NCBI GenBank assembly: GCA_004299845.1
Contig: CP036201.1
Coordinates: forward strand, 3,472,001-3,536,000
Origin: Verrucomicrobia bacterium S94
GTDB taxonomy: Bacteria > Verrucomicrobiota > Kiritimatiellia > Kiritimatiellales > Pontiellaceae
DNA: 64,000 bases
Reading direction: 5' to 3'
In this document: one piece after another, positions 17,285 through 26,916 of the stretch
Layout: each line of letters starts with the position of its first letter
Numbering within the stretch: position 1 is the first letter of the stretch
Program-made: the position numbers and the translations under genes
The notes under the pieces: generated by a model
The model's input: only the letters and a program-made list of their open reading frames with translations
What the model was told of the DNA's origin: nothing
The model's database searches: none

Positions 17285-18519
17285 ATCTTCGGCTGATTAT
17301 TTTCACCCGGTTTCCAGTACCCGGAAAAACAAAGACACGGCTGATTTCTTCCATTGGAAAAGATGCGGCGGCAGTGCTGCAACGTGAAATGACGGAGCAC
17401 ACGGTTCGGCAGGCCCGTAAAACCGGTGTTGAGATTGAAATTCGTTATACCGGGGGAACGGTGGAGCAGATGCGCCATTGGCTGGGTGCTGACCTGATCT
17501 ATACGGAGCAGGGCGAAGGGGATTTGGGTGAGCGGATGCAACGTGCCTGTGAAGATGCTTTTAGCGAAGGGTTGAGCAAGGCAGTTATCGTTGGTTCAGA
17601 CTGTCCTTTCAATGACGGAAAGAATCTAAACGATGCATTCCGCTCATTGGAAAGCCATGAACTGGTCATTGGACCGGCAAATGATGGGGGCTATTATCTG
17701 ATCGGGTTGGATCGGGCAGTTGCGATGACGCCGCTGTTTAAAAACATTGAGTGGGGCGGGGAATATGTTTTTGCGCAAACCATGAGGGCTGCGTCCGGGT
17801 TGTCAGTCTATCAGCTTCCAAAACGGAACGATGTGGATCGCGTTGAAGATATTCCTCCGAAGATTTCCGTTATCGTTCCGACGCTGAACGAAGAGGCCCA
17901 TCTTTCTCCAACCCTGGAAAAAGTTCGTGAAGGGTTCGGTGTGGAAATCATTGTGGTGGACGGCGGCAGTTCGGATGGTACGCGGTCGATTTTTCCGAAT
18001 ACGATCGAATGTAAGAGCGGACGGGCCGCACAGCAGAATTTTGGGGCGGAAAAAGCTTCCGGTGATATCCTGTTATTTCTGCATGCCGATACGATTCTCC
18101 CCGACGCATGGGACCGGCTGGTGCGGGAAACTCTGGCGGATGCATCGGTTGCAGTCGGAGCGTTCCGTTTTAAAGTCAGGGAAACTTTTCCTGGACAGAA
18201 ATTTATTGAAGATACGGCAAACTGGCGCTCTGTAAAGGGCGGACTTCCCTTCGGTGATCAGGGGTTGTTTCTGCGAAAAGAGACCTTTGAAGCGGTTGGC
18301 GGATTCCCGGATATGCCCATTATGGAGGACTATGCTTTTGTACGCAGCCTTCGTCATGTCGGAGCGGTTGTCACCCGTCCGGAGGCAGCGATCACCTCCG
18401 GTCGGCGCTGGCAGCAGCATGGAGTTTTAAAAGTAACTCTGGTCAATAAGCTGATGATCCTTGGTTATCGGCTGGGCATTTCTCCAGAACGGCTGGCGCG
18501 GTTTTATCGAGGCAGATAA
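17281..18519 (+). CDS. DUF2064-GT2 fusion, arsenosugar-type glycosyltransferase
   Basis: A 412-residue two-domain protein. Residues 1-200 are a DUF2064 (CofC-like) nucleotidyltransferase fold with TRFPVPGKTKTRL and VIVGSDCP. Residues 205-412 are a GT2 glycosyltransferase with SVIVPTLNEE, VVDGGSSDGT and LHADT. The two halves correspond to the families TIGR04282 and TIGR04283, named for arsenosugar biosynthesis and often separate genes. They may activate and attach a sugar to the arseno-ribose product. The start overlaps the preceding stop (ATGA). It is the last gene of the cluster. Confidence 0.87.
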   Translation: MNLRLIIFTRFPVPGKTKTRLISSIGKDAAAVLQREMTEHTVRQARKTGVEIEIRYTGGTVEQMRHWLGADLIYTEQGEGDLGERMQRACEDAFSEGLSKAVIVGSDCPFNDGKNLNDAFRSLESHELVIGPANDGGYYLIGLDRAVAMTPLFKNIEWGGEYVFAQTMRAASGLSVYQLPKRNDVDRVEDIPPKISVIVPTLNEEAHLSPTLEKVREGFGVEIIVVDGGSSDGTRSIFPNTIECKSGRAAQQNFGAEKASGDILLFLHADTILPDAWDRLVRETLADASVAVGAFRFKVRETFPGQKFIEDTANWRSVKGGLPFGDQGLFLRKETFEAVGGFPDMPIMEDYAFVRSLRHVGAVVTRPEAAITSGRRWQQHGVLKVTLVNKLMILGYRLGISPERLARFYRGR

Positions 18520-18540
18520 AAGGGGCGATTCAGCGTTTGG

Positions 18541-19641
18541 CTAGTGTGTATTCAGAGCGGTCTGCCATTTGATCCAGAGGGATTGCAGTTCGCCGGGGTT
18601 TTCGAGCCCGATGCCATTTACGGCAGATTTAAACAATCCTTTTCCGGATTGGCTGAATGCAGGATCTTTTTCGATAATTTTTGAGGAGAGACCGAGATTT
18701 TCAGATACCATTTTGTTTCCGGCTAAAAGATTTCTTCCTTTGATATCCATATCGGGCTCGCGGTCTTTTTCAGCAGAAAAACCTACCAGCCCCTTTTCAT
18801 TGTCCGCGATAATGTTGTTTTCGACTTTCAGTTTTGCGGTATCGGCAATGGCCAGTCCGGCATGGCTGGAACGAATAATGACGTTATGCTCAATTCCCAG
18901 CTTTGAGAGGACAAAGACACTGATTCCGGTGCCGTTGTCGACGATCAGATTATTGCTGAGTTCGCCGGTTGCTGAGCGGTTTCCGATATAAAATCCTCGG
19001 TTTTTATTTTGAATCACGAGATTGGAGTCCGCCTCAATTTTGCCGCCGGTGCAGCGGATGCCGTGATACCGTGAACCGGCCACGATATTATGTTTCAGTT
19101 CAGCACTTGATCCATGGCCGATGGTGATGCCGCAATGGCCCGGATTCATGATAAGGCAGTTTTCAATGTCACCTTCGGCTCCGTTCCAGATCTGAATGGT
19201 ATATTCAAAACCGTCGAACCGGCAGTTGCGGATGTTCACTTCGGATTTATCCCGGGCTGAAACGGCTCCGGGAGATGCGGTACTGTTGTCCAGAGCTTCG
19301 AAGACACAGTTTTTAATTTCAATTTCTCCATTCCGGATGAAGACGGCATAGGGGGTGTCGCTCTTTTTCGGTTTATGTGCTGTTTTATAACGAAAGGTTA
19401 TTCCTTCAAGAAGTACCGGTTTATGGGTATTAATCAGAATGGCCGGTTGGTTGGATTCCACTTCGAGCACCGCATTCTCTCCTGAGAGGGTCAGGCCCTG
19501 CTTGATTTGAATCGGAGTGCGATAGGTTCCTGCCGGAATGGAAATAACGGTTCCGGGTTTTGAGGTGTCGATGGCTTCCTGAATATCAAAGTCAGCGTAG
19601 GTTGCGGTTGCGCCGAGCAGTGCGAGGTATACGTGTTTCAT
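18541..19641 (-). CDS. Secreted right-handed beta-helix repeat protein
   Basis: A 366-residue protein with a signal peptide and many parallel beta-helix repeats (about 30-330), rich in Asn ladders such as IENCLI, VENNIIADN and LSNNLIVDNG. The opening pattern, IPAGTYRTPI and then LSGENAVL, is typical of pectate-lyase-like folds. Such proteins bind or cleave polysaccharides, but I see no clear lyase residues. It is divergent from the TPR/ExbB operon and probably extracellular or periplasmic. Confidence 0.82.
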   Translation of the reverse strand: MKHVYLALLGATATYADFDIQEAIDTSKPGTVISIPAGTYRTPIQIKQGLTLSGENAVLEVESNQPAILINTHKPVLLEGITFRYKTAHKPKKSDTPYAVFIRNGEIEIKNCVFEALDNSTASPGAVSARDKSEVNIRNCRFDGFEYTIQIWNGAEGDIENCLIMNPGHCGITIGHGSSAELKHNIVAGSRYHGIRCTGGKIEADSNLVIQNKNRGFYIGNRSATGELSNNLIVDNGTGISVFVLSKLGIEHNVIIRSSHAGLAIADTAKLKVENNIIADNEKGLVGFSAEKDREPDMDIKGRNLLAGNKMVSENLGLSSKIIEKDPAFSQSGKGLFKSAVNGIGLENPGELQSLWIKWQTALNTH

Positions 19642-19871
19642 AATCAGGCTCCTTGTGTTGTCTTGGTGCGGGTATGGATATGATCAGGATGAACGCCGTT
19701 TTCTCCATGAGAGCCGGCAGTTTGGGCTCTCTTCAATCGTTTGATTCAGTTGTTTGTTTAATAATTTTCTATGGAATCGTAATCTGAAACAATCTACGGA
19801 ATGTACTTCGAATATACAAGTCGGATAGAAACGATAATTGACCATCTTTGAAAGAATGATATTATAAAATA

Positions 19872-21842
19872 ATGAATGTGCGACTGTTTCTGGGGATGCT
19901 GCTATCCGGCATGCTGTGCCGGGGAGAGACCTATGAGCAGTTGAGCTCGCAGCTTAAAAATGCCGTTGAAAAACAGGAGATTCACCGGTTGAAATCACAG
20001 ATTGCCGGTGCTGCGATTGGGCGACTGGAAACCGGAACCCTTTCGAAGAAGGATAAGAAGAAACTGCGTGCACAGATTAAGGACTGCTGCGCTGATGTGC
20101 AGCTGGGATCTATGGATGTGTGGTACGGTGAAAGTGTTGTAACCTGGGGACGTCTGCTGCTGCTTGACGGGAAGTGGAAAGAGGCGCGTATGCAGTTGCT
20201 GGATCAGGCTGAAGTGCTGCAGAATATAGAGCGGAATCTGAAAGCCAACGCCATTCCGGTATCCTCGATCAGTCCCGTCGCCGGATGCCGGTATATACTG
20301 GGTGAAACCTATCGTGAAGAATACGAAAGGTTTCAGACCTTGGAATCGGCCGTTGAAGCTTTCCGTCATTTCTACAATGTATACATCAAATACAGTGACG
20401 GTCCCTGGGGAGAAAAGGCTCAGGCCGCTGCCGAAGCGATGCAGGCCGAACTGGAGCGACATGGTAAACAGGTGCGGATTGACCTCGGTTCGCATAAAGA
20501 TTCATTTATCGCCGCTCAATTCAGACTGGGATCAAGACGAATGGCGGAGGAACGATATGCCGATGCCGTGGAAGCGATCGAAACCGCCATCAACTATTTT
20601 CCGGAGACGGTGAAATCAGTGCAGGCACTGCGTAATCTGGCGGTCTGTAAACAGGAGCTCGGGCGGCCTGATGAGGTCTATATGATTGCTGAATACTGCT
20701 GTGAACGTTTTGCTGCTGATACCAACGCTCCGATAGGGATTCTGAGTCTGGGCCGTCGTGCAGTGGATGCCGGGAATGAAGAGTTGGGCGAACAGCTGTT
20801 TCAGCTTTATCTAACCACTTTTCCGGAACATGAAAAGCGGGCCGATATTCTTTCATGGTTTGCATGGCGTGCTTATGAGGCAGAAGAGATGGAAGAGGCC
20901 ATGTCTTTTTTTCAGTTGCTGGAAAGCGAACTGCGCCGTTTCGGGGAGGCCGGGGAACGACTGGAAAAAGTAGTTTACCTTCAGGCGACTATGCTGTCCG
21001 ATCTGGAAAAGCTGGACGATTTTCTGGTGGAATTTCCCCGTTCGAAATGGGCGGCACAGGCCATGAGTGAAAAGGCGCAGGCTCTTTTGGTGGCGGGGGA
21101 TTTTGAAGCTGCGTTTCAGACGCTGGAAACACTGGAAGAGGATTTCCCGGAAGCAGCGGCGTCAAAAAAAGCACTGGCCGGACTGATTGTTGCGGCAGTT
21201 GATGCGGGGCGTTTCAACGTTGCTGAACAGGTGCTTGGCCGGATGCTCGAAGATCAGGATGCCTATGGTCACGACGTTTATCTTGCAACGGGTGAAGGCC
21301 TGTTGTCGGCTGAACAGTTTGCGTTGGCGGAAAAGGCTTTTGCGGCAGTGCCCGATGATGAGCGTGCTGTGTTCGGTGCGGCGGCCTGTAAATTCGGTAT
21401 CGCAGATTTTGAGGGAAGTTTCCGGACATTGGAAGCACTGCTCGAGGACTATCCGGACACGGGGAGATTTTATGATGCGCGGCTGATGCAGGCACGCTGT
21501 CTGGTTGAACTGGGTCGGACAAATGCAGCGGTTGCGGCCTATTCGGAAGCTGCCCGTGAAAATTATGCGGTGACGCTGGAGATGGCCGGTGTGTTAAGCG
21601 ATCCGGAAGAAAAGCTGTCGGCCTATCAGCGGGTGGCGTTGCTGGCCGACCCGGAGCATGCGGAACATCAGCCGCTGATTGCTGAGAGTATTATGCAGAG
21701 TCTGCCGCTTTGCATGGAGCTGGGTAAATATGAACTGGTGCTTGACGCGTGTGACCAGTTCACTGCGCTTTTTCCGGAGCATAAGCAGAGTCAGGTTGTC
21801 AGGAAATACCGGAAGGAGGCGGAGCGTGCGCTGGCGGATTAA
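19872..21842 (+). CDS. Exported TPR-repeat protein
   Basis: A 656-residue protein with a signal peptide (1 to about 19) and tandem TPR-type helical repeats across most of its length, for example in the blocks beginning FRLGSRRMAEERYADAVEAI and FQTLETLEEDFPEA. TPR proteins in this position of ExbB/TolQ loci are thought to be periplasmic or outer-membrane scaffolds. No clear ribosome site precedes the ATG. The following gene begins inside its 3' end, so it heads the operon running to 25605. Confidence 0.8.
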   Translation: MNVRLFLGMLLSGMLCRGETYEQLSSQLKNAVEKQEIHRLKSQIAGAAIGRLETGTLSKKDKKKLRAQIKDCCADVQLGSMDVWYGESVVTWGRLLLLDGKWKEARMQLLDQAEVLQNIERNLKANAIPVSSISPVAGCRYILGETYREEYERFQTLESAVEAFRHFYNVYIKYSDGPWGEKAQAAAEAMQAELERHGKQVRIDLGSHKDSFIAAQFRLGSRRMAEERYADAVEAIETAINYFPETVKSVQALRNLAVCKQELGRPDEVYMIAEYCCERFAADTNAPIGILSLGRRAVDAGNEELGEQLFQLYLTTFPEHEKRADILSWFAWRAYEAEEMEEAMSFFQLLESELRRFGEAGERLEKVVYLQATMLSDLEKLDDFLVEFPRSKWAAQAMSEKAQALLVAGDFEAAFQTLETLEEDFPEAAASKKALAGLIVAAVDAGRFNVAEQVLGRMLEDQDAYGHDVYLATGEGLLSAEQFALAEKAFAAVPDDERAVFGAAACKFGIADFEGSFRTLEALLEDYPDTGRFYDARLMQARCLVELGRTNAAVAAYSEAARENYAVTLEMAGVLSDPEEKLSAYQRVALLADPEHAEHQPLIAESIMQSLPLCMELGKYELVLDACDQFTALFPEHKQSQVVRKYRKEAERALAD

Positions 21843-22485
21843 TGTTGTTTTGCTGCTGTGCAGTTCGGTGCATGCGGCCTATGTGGTGAATAATGCCGGC
21901 CGGCAGATTAACGGGACAGAAATTTCCGCTGCGGCTGACGGCCGGATTACACTGAAGACGGCGGGAGGTCAGTTGATGGAGTTTCAGAAGGGTCAGTATA
22001 AACACGCGGTGGCGGATCGTCCAAAGGAGCTTGATATTGCGAGGCAGCTGATCGAAACGGGGCAGGGTGAAAAAGCGGTTCCTTACTTGAAGCTGGCAAA
22101 AAAGAAGTGCCGGTTTCTGAAATGGGATCAGGAGGCGGTTCAACTGCTGGCCGATTATTATTTTGCGGCAGAACAGTATGATCTCGCGGTTGAGGCGTTT
22201 CTGGAATTGGAAGATCAGTCGGTTCCGCAGAACCGACAACGTCTGCTTCAAGCGATGGTGAAAAGCGGAGAGGTGGAAAATGCGCTGCATATGCTGGACG
22301 AGGACATCCGCTCCGGTTCCCGGGCAGCTGCGGCGCAGGCTTATCTGCTGCGGGGGAAGCTGAAAGCGGGACAGGGGGATCCGGCCGGAGCGCGGCGGGA
22401 CCGGCAGAAGGTGGCGATGTTTTTCAGAGCGCAGAAAGCGCTTGCTGAAGAGGCCGGAAATTTATTGAAGGAGACTGAGGAATGA
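21826..22485 (+). CDS. Exported TPR-like protein
   Basis: About 219 residues with a short signal peptide (VVLLLCSSVHA), a beta-hairpin-like domain (about 20-55, GRITLKTAGGQLMEF) and helical TPR-like repeats (70-205). The GTG at 21826 is preceded by GGAAGGAGG and lies inside the end of the previous gene. It may be a second envelope scaffold for the ExbB/ExbD complex. Not recognised more precisely. Confidence 0.72.
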   Translation: MRWRINVVLLLCSSVHAAYVVNNAGRQINGTEISAAADGRITLKTAGGQLMEFQKGQYKHAVADRPKELDIARQLIETGQGEKAVPYLKLAKKKCRFLKWDQEAVQLLADYYFAAEQYDLAVEAFLELEDQSVPQNRQRLLQAMVKSGEVENALHMLDEDIRSGSRAAAAQAYLLRGKLKAGQGDPAGARRDRQKVAMFFRAQKALAEEAGNLLKETEE

Positions 22486-23228
22486 AGCGGTGGATTATGG
22501 TTTTACTGATTGCCGGAAGTGCGGTTTTTGCGGAAGAGGCGGAAATCGTAAAAAGTGAAGCGGTGCAGGCGGCGGAGGCCGCGCCGGAAGAGGTTTCGGG
22601 TTTTCTGGATGTAGTGAAGGGCGGCGGGGCTTTCGGCATGGTGTTATGGATCGGGCTGGCAGGGCTTTCGCTGGCGGCCGGGTCACTGATTATCGACTCA
22701 CTGCTGAATATTCAGGAAAAAAAGATTATTCCGAAAACGCTGGTTTCGCTGGTCCGTGAGGCGATTGAAGAGGGGAGTCTTAAAAAAGCGGCACAACGGT
22801 GCCGGGATGTTCCCGGCCCCTATTCCAATATTCTGCTGGCTGGATTTGAAAATGTTGAGGATGGTTTTGATGCGGCGCAGGAAGCCATTGGTATCGCGGC
22901 CGATATGGAGAGCGAGAAGATGCTGCAGCGGGTGAACTATCTGAATGTGGTGGGGAATCTTGCGCCGATGCTCGGGCTGCTGGGCACTGTGCAGGGGATG
23001 ATTCTGGCTTTTGCCACGCTGGGCACGACATCGGGGGCGGCCAAAAATGCGCTGCTGGCCATTAATATTTCGCAGGCGCTTTATACGACAGCCGCCGGGC
23101 TCGTCATTGCCGTTCCGGCGATCGGGGCCTACTTCTTTTTCCGTAATCGTGCGGCCAAGGTGATTCTGACCATGGAAAGTCTGACCATGGAAGTGATGAA
23201 GGGGCTGAAGAGCCGGAAACCGGATTAA
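22482..23228 (+). CDS. ExbB/TolQ-family proton channel protein
   Basis: A 248-residue MotA/TolQ/ExbB protein. A signal-like N-terminal hydrophobic segment is followed by three transmembrane helices (about 48-70, 150-178, 190-215). The family-typical LAPMLGLLGTVQGMI and the ISQALYTTAAGLVIAVPA segment form the proton path with ExbD. It would use proton motive force to drive the TonB-like protein encoded two genes downstream of the ExbD pair. It overlaps the previous stop (ATGA) and the next start (TAATG). Confidence 0.93.
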   Translation: MKRWIMVLLIAGSAVFAEEAEIVKSEAVQAAEAAPEEVSGFLDVVKGGGAFGMVLWIGLAGLSLAAGSLIIDSLLNIQEKKIIPKTLVSLVREAIEEGSLKKAAQRCRDVPGPYSNILLAGFENVEDGFDAAQEAIGIAADMESEKMLQRVNYLNVVGNLAPMLGLLGTVQGMILAFATLGTTSGAAKNALLAINISQALYTTAAGLVIAVPAIGAYFFFRNRAAKVILTMESLTMEVMKGLKSRKPD

Positions 23229-23665
23229 TGGCGAGGCGTACGTTCCAGAAAAACAAAGCCGGCGGTATCAACATGACCCCGATGATTGATGTGGTTTTCC
23301 AGATGATTATTTTTTTCGTCTGTACCGCACAGCTCGAACGGGAACAGTTTTCGGAGTGGATTAACCTGCCCGATTCTCCGAACGCTCCGGAAATGGCACA
23401 GGAGAAGGATCCGCGTACTATCACGATTGAAGTCGATGATCAGGGAAAAATCATGATCGGGCGAACGCCGCTGTCGGTTTCCAGACTCCGGAAGATTCTG
23501 AAGAAGACGGTTGCCGACTATGGGGTGTATGGACCGTCGATTCCGATCCGGATTCGGGCGGATGCCGCGTCGCAGCATTCCAATGTCCGGAAAGTCATGG
23601 ATGTGTGCACCGAATCAGGGCTCTATAAAATTGCATTTATTGCTGTCAAAGACCGTGTTGATTAA
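23228..23665 (+). CDS. ExbD/TolR-family protein, first copy
   Basis: A 145-residue ExbD/TolR protein with one transmembrane helix near residues 18-38. The helix carries the conserved Asp in NMTPMIDVVFQ, the proton-binding residue, and is followed by a periplasmic domain. A second, different ExbD follows, as in loci that use heterodimeric ExbD. Confidence 0.92.
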   Translation: MARRTFQKNKAGGINMTPMIDVVFQMIIFFVCTAQLEREQFSEWINLPDSPNAPEMAQEKDPRTITIEVDDQGKIMIGRTPLSVSRLRKILKKTVADYGVYGPSIPIRIRADAASQHSNVRKVMDVCTESGLYKIAFIAVKDRVD

Positions 23666-23682
23666 TCGCGAAAGAACGCAGG

Positions 23683-24099
23683 ATGAGAAGAACGAAGACA
23701 GGTAGATTTGCAGGAACGGAGGTCGAGGTTGAGGTGTCGATGACGCCGATGATTGATGTGGTGTTTCAGTTGCTGATCTATTTTCTGGTGACGTTCAGTG
23801 CGGCGGAGGTGCTGTCGTTTCTGGATATTTCACGGCCTGCGCCGGATGCTGCCCAGGCGCAGCCGTCTTCTGCGGATATGATCAGAATCGGGGTACGTGG
23901 CGATGGATTTGCGATCAACAGCCGCAAGGTGAGTGATGAGGAATTAAGCCGTCTGATCCGACGGCTGGCTGCAGTGAGTACACAGCAGACCGTCCTGGTG
24001 AACTGCTCTGATGAGTCGCTGCATGGCCGCCTGATCAGCGTGCTGGATCTCTGTGCTGAAAACGGGCTGACGCAGATTGCGGTGATGAGCGGAAAATAA
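23683..24099 (+). CDS. ExbD/TolR-family protein, second copy
   Basis: A 138-residue ExbD with the same proton-carrying Asp motif (SMTPMIDVVFQL) and a periplasmic domain distinct from the first copy. The two copies probably form one ExbB-ExbD motor. It ends immediately before the start of the toroid protein. Confidence 0.92.
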   Translation: MRRTKTGRFAGTEVEVEVSMTPMIDVVFQLLIYFLVTFSAAEVLSFLDISRPAPDAAQAQPSSADMIRIGVRGDGFAINSRKVSDEELSRLIRRLAAVSTQQTVLVNCSDESLHGRLISVLDLCAENGLTQIAVMSGK

Positions 24100-25605
24100 A
24101 TGAAAGATGGATTGAACAGAAAACGGGGAAAAGTGCGGATCAGCGGGGCACTGCTTTCTGTGCTGCTCCATACGGGCATCATCATTTTGCTCGTGAAGGT
24201 ACTGGTTTTCCGGTCGCCGGTTGAAGAGCGGGCGATTGATGTCCGGGTGGTGGAGGAACAGGTTCGGAAGGCGGACCCCCTTGAAAAGGAGAAGCCGGTT
24301 GAAGAGCAGGCGGGCGAGGAGGAATTTCCGGAAGTATCGGAGGAGCCGGCGGAAGTGCTGCCTGAAGATGTATTGGCGGAGGATTCCATGCTGGAATCGG
24401 AGCTGGATCTGAGTGGGCTTGATGCGGTGGCGACTCTGGAAAGTCCGCTGGTGCTGAAAGGATTGATGGTGGGCCGATCGGAAGCGGGGCGGAAAAAAAT
24501 GCTCCGTGAATTCGGGGGAAGATATGGCGGTCAGGTGGAGAAGGCTGTGCTTAAAGGTCTGGACTGGCTGCAGAAAAATCAGCGGGAGGACGGGGCCTGG
24601 GGCGTGGGGAACAGTCGAAGTATGACGGCGAAACAGGAGCGGGCGCGGCTGACCGGTCTGGCGTTGTTGTGCTATCTGGCGCATGGCGAAACGGGGCAGT
24701 CGGAAAGGTACGGGGAAACGGTGCGGCAGGCCATCCGGTATCTGCTCGAACAGCAGGATGAAAAGAGCGGCAGTTTTGTGCCGTTTTCAAAGACGGTGGG
24801 ATCGCACGATGATATCGGGGTTTACGGGCATGCGATTTCCACGTATGCGCTTTGCGAGGCGTATGCCATGACCCGCATGCCGATGTTGAAGGAACCGGTG
24901 GAAAAGGCGGTGCAGCTGATTATCGATGGACAGCAGAAAAAAGGTGGATGGGATCACCGGTATCAGCATGAAAAGTGGAGCGATTTATCGGTCGGAGGCT
25001 GGCAGGTGCAGGCATTGAAGGCGGCGGAGGCCGCCGGGGTTCAGAAAGAAGGGATTGTTCCGGCATTGAAGAAGTCTGTGCCGTTTGTTCAGGGTATGCA
25101 TGCCGGCGAGGGGAAGTTTTATTATCGGTTGGGTAACAAGATGCCGAATGGAGATCTGGATTATATGACGGGTGTGGCAGTGCTCTGTATGCAGCTGGCG
25201 GGCAGCAACGAAGTGGCGGAGGTGAAGGCCGGGCTGGACTATCTGAAAGACGTTGAGTGTACCGACTGGGATGAGGGCTGGGAGAAGACGGGAAAAAACA
25301 AAAGCTTCAATATTGCCTATGAGTGGTACTACAACACGCAGGCAATTTTTCAGAAAGGCGGTTCGAAATGGCAGAGCTGGAACAATAAATTTGCGCCGAT
25401 GCTCATCAAGGCACAGGATGTTTCCGGAGCCTGGAAGCCGCCATCCGAAACGGATGAAGCGTTGACCAAAGATATCATTTACACGACTGAATTCTGCTGT
25501 CTTTCTCTGCAGGTCTACTATCGAATTCTGCCTTCCTTCAAAAAGGCCGCCCGGAATGAGCGGCCTTTTGAATTTGAAGATGATGTTAAGATTGTTGTCT
25601 ATTAA
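24100..25605 (+). CDS. TonB-like protein fused to a squalene-cyclase-type alpha/alpha-toroid domain
   Basis: A 501-residue protein. The N-terminal transmembrane helix (about 14-36) holds Ser20-x3-His24, the S-x3-H pattern by which TonB and TolA couple to ExbB/ExbD. A Glu/Pro-rich linker (40-95) would cross part of the periplasm. Residues 140-480 are prenyltransferase/squalene-oxidase-type repeats with QW-like motifs such as QREDGAWG and QQKKGGWD. No DxDD terpene-cyclase acid motif is evident, so catalysis is doubtful and the toroid may bind a protein or glycan. Co-location with ExbB and two ExbD genes makes it the likely output of the motor. Confidence 0.75.
   Translation: MKDGLNRKRGKVRISGALLSVLLHTGIIILLVKVLVFRSPVEERAIDVRVVEEQVRKADPLEKEKPVEEQAGEEEFPEVSEEPAEVLPEDVLAEDSMLESELDLSGLDAVATLESPLVLKGLMVGRSEAGRKKMLREFGGRYGGQVEKAVLKGLDWLQKNQREDGAWGVGNSRSMTAKQERARLTGLALLCYLAHGETGQSERYGETVRQAIRYLLEQQDEKSGSFVPFSKTVGSHDDIGVYGHAISTYALCEAYAMTRMPMLKEPVEKAVQLIIDGQQKKGGWDHRYQHEKWSDLSVGGWQVQALKAAEAAGVQKEGIVPALKKSVPFVQGMHAGEGKFYYRLGNKMPNGDLDYMTGVAVLCMQLAGSNEVAEVKAGLDYLKDVECTDWDEGWEKTGKNKSFNIAYEWYYNTQAIFQKGGSKWQSWNNKFAPMLIKAQDVSGAWKPPSETDEALTKDIIYTTEFCCLSLQVYYRILPSFKKAARNERPFEFEDDVKIVVY
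25541..25569 (-). terminator. Terminator-like hairpin for the purine permease operon, inside the convergent gene
   Basis: A perfect 10-bp inverted repeat (AAAAGGCCGC with GCGGCCTTTT, 9-base loop) is followed by T residues on the minus strand. It lies 33 bases beyond the permease stop, yet within the last codons of the toroid gene. Confidence 0.7.
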
Positions 25606-26896
25606 TGTGCCATACTGACGAAGAGGTTGATCGCAGAGAGCAGACCGACGACCCACATGACCGGAGAGATTTTTTTTAAGTCGCCGCAACAGACCGTGAT
25701 CAGAATGTAGGAAAGAAATCCAACGGTCAGGCCGGTGGCGATGCTGAACGTGAGCGGCATCAGGATCATAGTCAGGAACGAAGGTACGGCCACCTTGAGG
25801 TCGGAAAAGTCGATTTCCCGGATGTTACGGAACATATAAACGCCGACGATGATCAGGGCCGGAGCGGTTGCAAAAGACGGAACAATCTTGATGAGCGGTG
25901 CCAGGAAGAGGGCCAGCAGAAAAAGGGCTCCGGTGACTACGGAGGCCAGACCGGTGCGCGCGCCGTCACCGATGCCGGACGCGGATTCGATGTAGGTTGT
26001 GGTGGTGGACGTGCCGAGTAGTGAGCCGGCAATGGTGGCTACGGCGTCGGCTTCAAGTACTTTGTCGATTTTCTGAATGGTTCCGTCGGGTTCCACATAA
26101 CCCGCTTCGTAGGAGCAGGCCACGATGGTGCCGATGGAGTCGAACAGGTCGACAAACATGAAGGAGAAAATGGCACCGAGGAGTCCGAATTGCAGAGCGG
26201 CCACGATGTTGAGCTTGAAAGCAATCGGGCAATGCTCGGCGGGGCCGAGACCCATTTTTCAGGCAGGCTGACCTCACCGAACAGGGCGCCGACAATGGTT
26301 GCAAAAATGATGCCGATCAGAATGCCGCCTTTGATTTTGCGGGCTTCAAGTACGGTGATCAGCAGCAGGGCGGCCAGACCGATCAGCACCGGTTTGGTCA
26401 GCGGTCCGATGGAAACCAGCGTGGCCGGGTTGTCGACAATCAGCCCGAGGTTTTTCATGCCGATGAAAGTAATGAACAGGCCGATGCCGGCGGCGGTGGC
26501 AATCCGCAATCCGACCGGAATGGCGGTGACCACTTTTTCTCGGATGCCGACTACGGTCAGGACCAAAAAGGCGATACCGGAAATAAAGACCACGCCCAGC
26601 GCAGTCTGCCAGTCGAGGCCCTGACCCATCACCAGCGTGTAGGTGAAAAAAGCGTTAAGTCCCATGCCCGGGGCCATGGCAAACGGAACGTTTGCCCAGA
26701 GGCCGACGAGAAAGGTGCCGAGCGCCGCCGCCAGGCAGGTGACGGTGATCAGGGCGGGTTTATCCATGCCGGCTGCACTCAGAATCATAGGATTCACGAA
26801 GATGATATAGGCCATGGTCAGGAAGGTGGTTAACCCTCCGATGATTTCGGTTTTTGTATCGGTACCGTGTTCTTTGAGTTTGAAAAAGCCGGTCAT
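25602..26896 (-). CDS. NCS2/AzgA-family purine permease, frame interrupted by a one-base deletion
   Basis: A xanthine/uracil-type permease for guanine, hypoxanthine or adenine, with 12-14 membrane helices. AzgA-family motifs are present: MAYIIFVNP near the start, MAPGMGLNAFFTYT, VDLFDSIGT and the GTSTTTTYIESASGI loop. The frame changes at the G-run 26227-26229; one added base gives 432 codons (431 residues), the normal length, and joins PPSIA to PIAFKLN. GGGAG upstream supports the ATG at 26896. The Tsx-like porin gene lies 20 bases upstream, so the two form an uptake operon. A sequence error is more likely than a true pseudogene. Confidence 0.9.
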
Positions 26897-26916
26897 GGTG
26901 TTCTCCCGTTAGACGA

